Below, in pieces: positions 31,567-37,755 of a stretch of 38,998 nt of DNA (position 1 is its first letter; each line of letters begins with the position of its first letter). The stretch is from NCBI GenBank assembly GCA_001791645.1, contig MGFA01000005.1, forward strand, positions 10,078-49,075, read 5' to 3'. A program made the position numbers and the translations under genes. This stretch comes from Candidatus Uhrbacteria bacterium RIFOXYB12_FULL_58_10. Its GTDB lineage: Bacteria > Patescibacteriota > Patescibacteriia > UBA9934 > GWF2-40-263. The notes under the pieces were generated by a model, which worked only from the letters and a program-made list of their open reading frames with translations, did no database searches and was not told where the DNA came from.

Positions 31567-33000
31567 ATGTTTATTCGTTTTGCACAATTACTCATTGTCG
31601 TGGTGCCGATCGCGGCATTCGCCTGGTTGCTTAACCAAGAGCTCGTCCCGTCGGGTTCCTTTGTTGTGCGTTATGCGGTGGGGGAGTCTTCGCCGTTTAT
31701 CGATCGCCTGCTTCCGGACGCGCGCGTGAACGCGGATGGCGTCGTCACCGACGACCCAATCTTTTTCTTCGCGCACCCGCATCGTCATTTCGACCGGGTG
31801 GACGCCGAGGTCTGGTTTCAAAACGATTCCGTGCCCATCCTTGAGCTTGGGGCGCTTGGCAACGTGGAAACGCAGGCGTACGCCTTGCGTCCGCTCCAGA
31901 ATCTCATTGTGGACAATCTGGGCTGGATCCGACTTGAAAAGGACGGCCTGGTGCTGTTGCAGCGCGAGCTGACGTATCGCGGGATCGATGAGTTTTTGGA
32001 AAATCCGCCGGCCATTTCCGAGATTGCCACGTACCAAACGTCCTTGGCAAAGCCGTATGTGCTCGAAGGCTATGCGCCCACCTCGTCATCTCGCATGCTC
32101 GACGTAAGCCTGCGCGGATCACACGAGTTCAAGACGTACGCGAAGGACGAGACGTTATCGTTTGACTTCGCGTACATGGATATGAACCGCGATGATGGCG
32201 CCGACGCGATGACGGTCGTGATTACGGACGCGACCGGGATCACGGTCGCGGACGCGCGCGCGCCCGATGATGGAAACGTAAGCAATAACGCGAAGCCGAC
32301 CGCGCTGCGTCACGTGACCGTGTCTGCCGCGGGGTTGCCCGAGGGGGTCTATAAGGTTGCCATGCAGGGAAGCCGTGACATTTTTTGGCGGACGATTACG
32401 ACGACGCAGCAGAAAATGGTCTTCCTGAACAATCTTTTTCTCGCCGACGAGGTCGGATACAAGCCGGACCCTCGACCCGTGACATTTTGGACGGAAGCCA
32501 AGCATCTGTCCTTCTCGACCCGCCACGTGGAAGGGTTGCAAGACATCACGGACACGCTTTCCTCTGGGCCGCGACTGACGATCGACGAGCCGTACAGGCG
32601 ATTTGATTATGATGTCAATGAGTTTGGCGTCGTTTCCATTTCGACCGAAAAGGGCGACTTGGAAGTAACGGCCGACGGGCACGTCGCATTTTCTCAGGAC
32701 GCATACTTCAATCCAGATCCGGCGCGGCTCACGCATAACACTGACCTTGATCGGCTTGGCGTGAATTACGTGTTGGCCGAGTACGTATCGCCCGAGCGCG
32801 TCGGGGACTGGTATGTGGCCCGCGCCACGTTTGACACGGATAGGCTCGTGCTTGATGATTCCTCATGGAAATTCGTGATTTCCGCGCCTGGCATCAAGGA
32901 TCTCGGCGCTTCGCTCACGGTCGGCCGAGTTGATATGATATGGACGCGCGAGCCGTTTCAATGGAATGATCTCTATGCATACCTGGCAAGAACGCATTAG
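31567..33000 (+). CDS. Hypothetical envelope protein with N-terminal membrane anchor
   Basis: 477 aa, not recognised. One hydrophobic segment (about 4-22) that could be an uncleaved signal or anchor, then a large soluble part with mixed alpha/beta composition, many aromatic residues and Asp-rich turns. A middle portion (about 190-285) looks like a beta-sandwich: V-S-A-A-G-L-P-E-G-V-Y-K-V is a typical Ig-like edge strand. No catalytic motif was found. It follows the GT-C-like gene by 16 nt and overlaps the next gene by about 35 nt, so all belong to one transcript. Role unknown; an extracytoplasmic partner of the neighbouring transferases is plausible. Confidence 0.65.
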   Translation: MFIRFAQLLIVVVPIAAFAWLLNQELVPSGSFVVRYAVGESSPFIDRLLPDARVNADGVVTDDPIFFFAHPHRHFDRVDAEVWFQNDSVPILELGALGNVETQAYALRPLQNLIVDNLGWIRLEKDGLVLLQRELTYRGIDEFLENPPAISEIATYQTSLAKPYVLEGYAPTSSSRMLDVSLRGSHEFKTYAKDETLSFDFAYMDMNRDDGADAMTVVITDATGITVADARAPDDGNVSNNAKPTALRHVTVSAAGLPEGVYKVAMQGSRDIFWRTITTTQQKMVFLNNLFLADEVGYKPDPRPVTFWTEAKHLSFSTRHVEGLQDITDTLSSGPRLTIDEPYRRFDYDVNEFGVVSISTEKGDLEVTADGHVAFSQDAYFNPDPARLTHNTDLDRLGVNYVLAEYVSPERVGDWYVARATFDTDRLVLDDSSWKFVISAPGIKDLGASLTVGRVDMIWTREPFQWNDLYAYLARTH

Positions 33001-33322
33001 CCGCGTCGGCTTTTTCACGAGCGCGATCTCATACGCGGCATTTTGGCTCGCGGACATCATGCGTCCGGGGTTCGTCGCGCGATATCTTTCCGTTCACCTA
33101 TTTCTCCTTGCGGCAGTCGTCTTTGGCGCGTGGTGGGCGCTTTGCGTGAGGGAATATCGCGACTGGCCGTTTCCCCAGTATGTGATCGCGGCCCTATTCG
33201 GCCTTCTACTCGCGGCGCTGGCATGGAACGTGGGCGCGGGGTTCGAATCCTACCGTCTGCTCGCCGTCGTTGCGGCCGCCATGGGCCCGGCTCTTGTTCT
33301 GTCACTTGTCAGAAGCATATGA
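32966..33322 (+). CDS. Small hypothetical membrane protein
   Basis: 118 aa with about three to four hydrophobic segments (about 16-30, 38-60, 70-88 and 95-115). No family was recognised. It starts inside the end of the previous gene in another frame (ATG 32966, or ATG 32975 three codons later) and ends with an ATGA overlap into the NUDIX gene. The compact arrangement suggests it is expressed with the envelope protein. Confidence 0.6.
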   Translation: MISMHTWQERISRVGFFTSAISYAAFWLADIMRPGFVARYLSVHLFLLAAVVFGAWWALCVREYRDWPFPQYVIAALFGLLLAALAWNVGAGFESYRLLAVVAAAMGPALVLSLVRSI

Positions 33323-33849
33323 ATGAATCTTGGGAAACACTCCTTGAAGAAGAAGTCGACCGAAATCCGTGGTGGTCGCATATCGTACGGCGATTTCGCA
33401 CGCCGGATGGGCGCGAAGGTGAGTATCATTTCACACAAAATACGAATGCCGCGACTGTCTTTGCTCAGGATGACAACGGACGTTTCATCATGGTGCGCGA
33501 ATACAGGTATGTGTTCGACCGCATGTCGGTTTCCCAGCCTATGGGCGGCATTGAGCCGGGCGAATCACCGGAAGAAACGGCCGTGCGCGAATTGCGAGAG
33601 GAAACTGGATATGAGGCGGCAACCGTCGTAAGGTTGGGGACGATCGCGTCTGCGCCCGCGTTTTCCCAGGAGGAGCTTTCCGTTTTTTTCGCGACCGACC
33701 TGAAGAAGGTCGGGGAACACGACCATGAGATCACAGAGGTGATATTCATGGACGCCCATGAGATCGATGCGGCCATTAGGAACGGAGTCATCTGGGACAG
33801 CAATGCGATTTCTGCGTGGTATCTCGTTAAGTTGCACCTCGGCCTTTGA
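33319..33849 (+). CDS. NUDIX hydrolase (ADP-ribose pyrophosphatase-like)
   Basis: 176 aa. The full Nudix box G-x5-E-x7-R-E-L-x-E-E-x-G-Y lies at about 77-99: G-I-E-P-G-E-S-P-E-E, then R-E-L-R-E-E-T-G-Y. All metal-binding Glu residues are intact. The strand before it, V-R-E-Y-R-Y near 57, is typical of ADP-ribose/nucleoside-diphosphate-sugar hydrolases. It cleaves a nucleoside diphosphate linked to another group in the cytoplasm; in a sugar-nucleotide gene region, a house-cleaning role on NDP-sugars is plausible. ATG 33319 is set by the ATGA overlap with the membrane protein gene. Confidence 0.88.
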   Translation: MNESWETLLEEEVDRNPWWSHIVRRFRTPDGREGEYHFTQNTNAATVFAQDDNGRFIMVREYRYVFDRMSVSQPMGGIEPGESPEETAVRELREETGYEAATVVRLGTIASAPAFSQEELSVFFATDLKKVGEHDHEITEVIFMDAHEIDAAIRNGVIWDSNAISAWYLVKLHLGL

Positions 33850-33860
33850 TCGGGTAACCT
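33832..33860 (+). promoter_or_regulatory. Sigma-70 promoter, leaderless start at 33870
   Basis: TTGCAC (33832-33837), a 17-nt spacer and TAACCT (33855-33860), then 9 nt to ATG 33870. No Shine-Dalgarno. Confidence 0.55.
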
Positions 33861-33869
33861 GCTCGCACT

Positions 33870-34892
33870 ATGAAGATTCTCGTCACCGGCGGATGCGGGT
33901 TCATGGGGTCGAATTTCATTCGGTTTCAGCTCCAAAACGACCCGACCGTCGAAATCATCAACCTCGACAAGCTCACCTACGCGGGGAACCTCGCGAACCT
34001 TGCCGACGTCGCGGACAACCCGCGCTACCGTTTCGTGCGCGGCGACATCAACGACCAGGCGCTCGTCGACTCGCTGATGCCTGGCGTGGACGCGGTGGTG
34101 AACTACGCCGCCGAGACGCACGTGGACCGTTCCATCATGGAGCCGCGCGCGTTCCTGGAAGCGAACGTGATGGGCGTGCAGACGCTCCTCGACGCCGTGC
34201 GCAAGCACAACGTTTCGCGGATGGTGCACATTTCCACGGACGAGGTGTTCGGCCACGTGGAAGAAGGGGAGACGGACGAGGACGCTCCGTTCAGGCCGCG
34301 CAGCCCGTACTCCGCGTCGAAGGCCGCCGGCGACCATCTCTGCCACGCGCACTTCGTCACCTACGGCACGCCGGTCATCGTCACGCACTCGGTGAATTAT
34401 TACGGCCCGTACCATTTCCCGGAAAAGCTCATCCCGCTGTTCACGCTCAACCTCATGGACGGGAAGAAGGTGCCGGTGTACGGCGACGGGATGCAGGTGC
34501 GCGAGTGGATCTTCACGGAGGACCACTGCCGCGCCATCGACGCGATTTTGCGTCGCGGCACGGTCGGCGAGGTGTACAACATCGGCACGGGCGAACGCGT
34601 CCCGAACATCGAGATCACGAAGAAGCTGATCGCGCTCACGGGCCGCGACGAGTCGCACATCGAGTACGTGAAGGACCGCCCGGGACACGATCGCCGTTAC
34701 GCGCTCAACTCGGAGAAGCTTCGTCGCGAGCTCGGGTGGGCGCCGCAGGTGTCGTTCGACGAGGGGCTCGCGCGCACGGTGGAATGGTTCAGGCAGAACC
34801 AGGCATGGTGGGAGCCGATTCGTACCGGCGAATATCTTAAATATTACGACTCGTGGTACCGCGACCAGCTCGACGCGAGCGATAACGTATGA
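33870..34892 (+). CDS. rfbB: dTDP-glucose 4,6-dehydratase
   Basis: 340 aa, extended SDR. NAD-binding G-G-C-G-F-M-G at about 7-13; T-D-E-V-F-G near 123-128, with the active-site Asp-Glu pair; Y-S-A-S-K with Tyr147 and Lys151. This Thr/Asp/Glu set plus Tyr-Lys defines RmlB. It converts dTDP-glucose to dTDP-4-keto-6-deoxyglucose in the cytoplasm, step two of dTDP-rhamnose synthesis. It overlaps the next gene by ATGA. This segment is more GC-rich than the genes before it, either because of high expression or separate origin. The promoter's -10 ends 9 nt before the ATG. Confidence 0.92.
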   Translation: MKILVTGGCGFMGSNFIRFQLQNDPTVEIINLDKLTYAGNLANLADVADNPRYRFVRGDINDQALVDSLMPGVDAVVNYAAETHVDRSIMEPRAFLEANVMGVQTLLDAVRKHNVSRMVHISTDEVFGHVEEGETDEDAPFRPRSPYSASKAAGDHLCHAHFVTYGTPVIVTHSVNYYGPYHFPEKLIPLFTLNLMDGKKVPVYGDGMQVREWIFTEDHCRAIDAILRRGTVGEVYNIGTGERVPNIEITKKLIALTGRDESHIEYVKDRPGHDRRYALNSEKLRRELGWAPQVSFDEGLARTVEWFRQNQAWWEPIRTGEYLKYYDSWYRDQLDASDNV

Positions 34893-35737
34893 AAATTCTC
34901 ATTTTCGGCCACGGCTACGTTGGGAACCGCTGCGCGGACGCGTGGGGCGACGACGCGGTGCTGTCCGACGTGCGCGTGACGAGCAAGGAGGACGCGGCGC
35001 GCGAGATCGAGCGCGTGAAGCCTGACGCGGTGCTGAACGCGGCGGGCGTGACCGGCAAGCCGAACGTGGACTGGTGCGACAGCCATCAGATCGAGACCAT
35101 CGTGGGAAACACGCTCACGCCCATCGCGATTGCTGCCGCGTGTCAGGAGGCCGGCACATACCTGTTGCATATCGGCTCCGGTTGCATTTTTTACGGTGAC
35201 GCGCCGCACGAGGATAAGATGTGGCGCGAGGACGACTTCGGCAACCCGTTGCCGACGTACTCGCGCAGCAAGTGGGCCGCGGATCTCACGCTCTCGACCT
35301 TGCCGAACGTCGGCATCGCGCGCATCCGCATGCCGATCGACCGCGTGCCAGGCGCGCGCAACCTCATCGACAAGCTCGCCGCATACACGAAGGTCATTGA
35401 CGTCGAAAACAGCGTGACGATCGTCGACGACATGATCGACGTGCTCCGTCGGCTCATGGAGAAGAAAGCCCCGGGTATTTTCCACGTGGTGAATCCGGGC
35501 GTGATGAGACATCGCGAGCTCATGGCACTTTACGAGGAACTCGTGGATCCGGCACACACCAACGAATGGATTTCGAACGAGGACCTTACGCGGCTCGGCC
35601 TCGCCACGAAGGGTCGCTCGAACAACATGATGGCCTCCACCCGCCTCGCGGAGTACGGCATTGTCATGCGGGAGGTACACGAGGCGCTGCGGGACACGAT
35701 GGAAAAATACGCGGAGGCAAAGAAGCGCGGGGCTTGA
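34889..35737 (+). CDS. UER1-like dTDP-4-keto-6-deoxyglucose epimerase/reductase
   Basis: 282 aa, extended SDR. Start of the NADPH site G-H-G-Y-V-G at about 8-13; catalytic Y-S-R-S-K with Tyr124 and Lys128. The stretches N-A-A-G-V-T-G-K-P-N-V-D-W-C near 50-63, G-C-I-F-Y near 96 and V-N-P-G-V-M-x-H near 203 closely resemble the plant/fungal UER1 (NRS/ER) enzyme, which does both the 3,5-epimerisation and the 4-reduction to dTDP- or UDP-rhamnose. With RmlB just upstream (ATGA overlap), long-form RmlA downstream and no RmlC in the window, the bifunctional role is likely. It could instead be a plain RmlD-like reductase. Its stop lies in the loop of a terminator hairpin. Confidence 0.8.
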   Translation: MKILIFGHGYVGNRCADAWGDDAVLSDVRVTSKEDAAREIERVKPDAVLNAAGVTGKPNVDWCDSHQIETIVGNTLTPIAIAAACQEAGTYLLHIGSGCIFYGDAPHEDKMWREDDFGNPLPTYSRSKWAADLTLSTLPNVGIARIRMPIDRVPGARNLIDKLAAYTKVIDVENSVTIVDDMIDVLRRLMEKKAPGIFHVVNPGVMRHRELMALYEELVDPAHTNEWISNEDLTRLGLATKGRSNNMMASTRLAEYGIVMREVHEALRDTMEKYAEAKKRGA

Positions 35738-35750
35738 CCCCGCGCTTTTT
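35725..35750 (+). terminator. Rho-independent terminator after rmlB/UER1-like pair
   Basis: A perfect 8-bp stem GCGCGGGG/CCCCGCGC (35725-35732 with 35738-35745), a 5-nt loop and TTTTT. It overlaps the stop codon (35735-35737) and contains the -35 of the next promoter. Confidence 0.85.
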
Positions 35751-35762
35751 GCTTGCTAACGT
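35734..35762 (+). promoter_or_regulatory. Sigma-70 promoter of the Nudix-like cassette
   Basis: TTGACC (35734-35739), a 17-nt spacer and TAACGT (35757-35762). The -35 sits in the loop and 3' arm of the upstream terminator. Transcription should start near 35769, giving a leader of about 26 nt. Confidence 0.5.
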
Positions 35763-35766
35763 TCGT

Positions 35767-35789
35767 TTCTCGCACCTGCGAGAAGGAGG
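35767..35789 (+). promoter_or_regulatory. Leader hairpin joined to a strong Shine-Dalgarno
   Basis: A perfect 7-bp stem TTCTCGC/GCGAGAA (35767-35773 with 35778-35784) with an ACCT loop runs directly into AAGGAGG (35783-35789), 5 nt before GTG 35795. The hairpin shares two bases with the Shine-Dalgarno, so folding could tune ribosome access or protect the 5' end of the mRNA. Confidence 0.6.
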
Positions 35790-35794
35790 CTGCG

Positions 35795-36529
35795 GTGTCA
35801 CAGGAACGAAGACAAGACGGCGGGATGGAACTGCTCGAGGAGCGGCATCTCGGCGCGAAGAACCTTTGGCAGCAGCCCGTCGTGGGATGGCTGCCGACGA
35901 TCCAGGGGATCGGCGGTCTCGTGAACCTGCGCGGGTGGGCGTTCCTCCGCGTGGTGCTCTGGAAGCTCGTCGACGGCGTCCGGGTCGCTCTCTACGACCA
36001 GCCCGTGATCGTCGAGAATCCGGGCGCGATCGTGGTGTGCCAGCTCGGCGACCGCATCGGGCTCGTGCGGAGCTTCCGCATGGTCGCGGACCGGCTCCTC
36101 CCCGACGCGGGGAGCGAGTACGTGAAGCGCCTGCAGGACGGCAGGCTGTGGTCGGCGCTGGTCGAGAACGTCGGCCAGTGGAAGTGGGAGGCCCCGCGTG
36201 GGCTCATTCACATCCCTCCCGACGAGATGAACCTCGAGGAGTTCGTGGTAAAGTCCGCGAAGCTCGAGGCACTCGACGAGGCCGGCTTCCGCATCCGCGA
36301 CGCGCGCCTCGCGGGACGCGTCAACGTGAACCCCACGTTCTTTCTCCACTCGCAGTGGGTGGTACACGCCGAGATCGCGTCGATCGGCGAGGCCAATCCG
36401 GAGAACCTCGAGATCCTCGGCGGCTCGAAGCTGTTCACCCGCGCCGAGCTTCGCGCGCTCGTGGACTCCGGCGAGCTCGACGACGGGCTCACCCTGGCGG
36501 CGCTCGCGCTCTGCGGCATCGCCATCTGA
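35795..36529 (+). CDS. Nudix-fold-like protein of unknown function, stand-alone cassette
   Basis: 244 aa. GTG 35795 is fixed by AAGGAGG 5 nt upstream. Residues 1-65 are specific to this protein. From about 70, V-V-C-Q-L-G-D-R-I-G-L-V-R-S-F-R, then W-E-A-P-R-G-L-I-H near 130-138, then L-E-A-L-D-E-A-G-F near 159-167 fit the Nudix fold: the strand before the box, a P-R-G entry, and a box of type R-E-x-x-E-E-x-G with Arg changed to Leu and one Glu to Asp, plus a ~7-residue insertion. Following strands (V-N-V-N-P-T-F) also fit. Catalysis is uncertain because of the altered box. High GC, a Shine-Dalgarno and flanking terminators set it apart from its rhamnose-pathway neighbours. Confidence 0.65.
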   Translation: MSQERRQDGGMELLEERHLGAKNLWQQPVVGWLPTIQGIGGLVNLRGWAFLRVVLWKLVDGVRVALYDQPVIVENPGAIVVCQLGDRIGLVRSFRMVADRLLPDAGSEYVKRLQDGRLWSALVENVGQWKWEAPRGLIHIPPDEMNLEEFVVKSAKLEALDEAGFRIRDARLAGRVNVNPTFFLHSQWVVHAEIASIGEANPENLEILGGSKLFTRAELRALVDSGELDDGLTLAALALCGIAI

Positions 36530-36543
36530 AACCGTACTCCCTC

Positions 36544-36564
36544 GCAGCCCCCGGGCTGCTTTTT
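36544..36564 (+). terminator. Rho-independent terminator after the Nudix-like gene
   Basis: Stem GCAGCC/GGCTGC (36544-36549 with 36554-36559), a 4-nt loop and TTTTT, beginning 15 nt after the stop. Confidence 0.75.
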
Positions 36565-36571
36565 CGTTATA

Positions 36572-36600
36572 TTGACTCCGGGCCTCGCGGGCGGTAGGGT
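36572..36600 (+). promoter_or_regulatory. Sigma-70 promoter, leaderless start at 36610
   Basis: TTGACT (36572-36577), a 17-nt spacer and TAGGGT (36595-36600), then 9 nt to ATG 36610. No Shine-Dalgarno. Confidence 0.6.
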
Positions 36601-36609
36601 AAATCCGTT

Positions 36610-37695
36610 ATGAAGGCCCTCATTGCGGCGGGTGGACATGCGACGCGTCTGCGTCCGATTACCTGGACAACCAACAAGCATCTCATTCCGCTTGCCAACA
36701 AGCCCATGCTTTGGCATGTCATCGACAAGATCGTGGCCGCCGGCATCTCGGACATCATTATCAACGTGAATCCGGGCGAGGTGGAATCGATGCGCGCGGC
36801 GTTCGGCGACGGTTCGTATTGGCACGCGCATCTGACATATCTCGAACAGGTGGGCGGCGCACAGGGCGTGGCACACGTGGTGGCGAACGCGGAGGAACAT
36901 TTGCGTGGACACAAGTTTCTGTTCTTCCTCGGAGATAACATCATTCTTGGGTCCATCAACAAGTTCGTCGAGCGGTTCCAGAACGAAGGTCTCGACTGCA
37001 TGCTCGCGTTTTCGCGCGTGAAGGACCCGCAGCGCTTCGGCGTGCCGGAATTTAATGACGATGGGTCGCTCAGGCGGATTTTGGAAAAGCCGTGCGAGCC
37101 ACCGTCGGATTTCGCGGTGACCGGCATTTATTTGTACAACGAGGATTATTTCGAAGCGTTCCATTCCATTGGTCCGTCATCGCGCGGCGAATACGAGATT
37201 TCCGACATCAACACCTGGTACATCCAGAGCGGAAAAAAAGTCGGATATGAGGAGATCACGGGTTGGTGGAAGGACACTGGAACTCCGGACGCACTGCTTG
37301 AGGGCAACGCGCTCGTGATGGATTGCCTTGATCGCGCGTCGTTTGTGGTCGAGGGAACGGTTGAGGATGGGGCACAGATCCAGGGCGACGTGAAAGTAGG
37401 CGTGGGAACGTGCATCGCGGCCGATTGTTTGGTGCGCGGTCCGGTAACCATCGGTGAAAATTGTACGATTGCAGGCTCCTATATCGGTCCATACACGTCG
37501 ATCGGAAACAACGTGACCGTGAAGGATTCGGAGGTAGAACATTCCGTGGTTTTTTCCGGGGCAACCATCGATACCACCGAGCGTATTTGCAGCAGCTTGA
37601 TTGGGCTCAATGCCACGCTCGTGGATGCGCGTCGCACGCATCCGAAAACCGCTCACAGGCTTATCATTGGCGACAATAGCTTCGTGGAACTGTAA
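36610..37695 (+). CDS. Long-form glucose-1-phosphate thymidylyltransferase-like enzyme
   Basis: 361 aa. An N-terminal nucleotidyltransferase (about 1-240) begins A-A-G-G-H-A-T-R-L-R-P at 6-16, a variant of the usual G-G-x-G-T-R-L with Ala in place of Gly, then K-P-M near 34-36, L-G-D-N near 107-110, and E-K-P near 159. The C-terminal third (about 245-361) is a left-handed beta-helix of hexapeptide repeats (I-G-E-N-C-T-I, I-G-P-Y-T-S-I). This long RmlA type makes dTDP-glucose from dTTP and glucose-1-phosphate, step one of dTDP-rhamnose synthesis; a UTP-using variant cannot be excluded. It has its own promoter and lies after the Nudix-like cassette, so it is separated from rmlB. Confidence 0.85.
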   Translation: MKALIAAGGHATRLRPITWTTNKHLIPLANKPMLWHVIDKIVAAGISDIIINVNPGEVESMRAAFGDGSYWHAHLTYLEQVGGAQGVAHVVANAEEHLRGHKFLFFLGDNIILGSINKFVERFQNEGLDCMLAFSRVKDPQRFGVPEFNDDGSLRRILEKPCEPPSDFAVTGIYLYNEDYFEAFHSIGPSSRGEYEISDINTWYIQSGKKVGYEEITGWWKDTGTPDALLEGNALVMDCLDRASFVVEGTVEDGAQIQGDVKVGVGTCIAADCLVRGPVTIGENCTIAGSYIGPYTSIGNNVTVKDSEVEHSVVFSGATIDTTERICSSLIGLNATLVDARRTHPKTAHRLIIGDNSFVEL

Positions 37696-37700
37696 GGTCG

Positions 37701-37728
37701 CAACTCGCGACGGTGGGTTGTTTTTTTT
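37701..37728 (+). terminator. Terminator after the thymidylyltransferase gene
   Basis: Stem CAACTC/GGGTTG with one T-G pair (37701-37706 with 37715-37720), an 8-nt loop and eight T. The last bases of the hairpin also serve as the -35 of the next promoter. Confidence 0.6.
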
Positions 37729-37745
37729 GATCAATACGGTAGAAT
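37718..37745 (+). promoter_or_regulatory. Promoter, near-leaderless start at 37756
   Basis: TTGTTT (37718-37723), a 16-nt spacer and TAGAAT (37740-37745), then 10 nt to ATG 37756. No Shine-Dalgarno. Confidence 0.5.
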
Positions 37746-37755
37746 ACACGCGAAT

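Noticed and set aside
33465-34688. 407-residue minus-strand and 360-residue plus-strand frames over rfbB
   Set aside because: Both are Arg/His/Val-rich shadows; the rfbB frame carries all catalytic motifs.
35566-36597. 343-residue frame spanning the UER1-like end, terminator and Nudix-like gene
   Set aside because: It crosses a clear terminator and promoter and is Arg/Gly-rich; the Shine-Dalgarno and Nudix pattern support the other frame.
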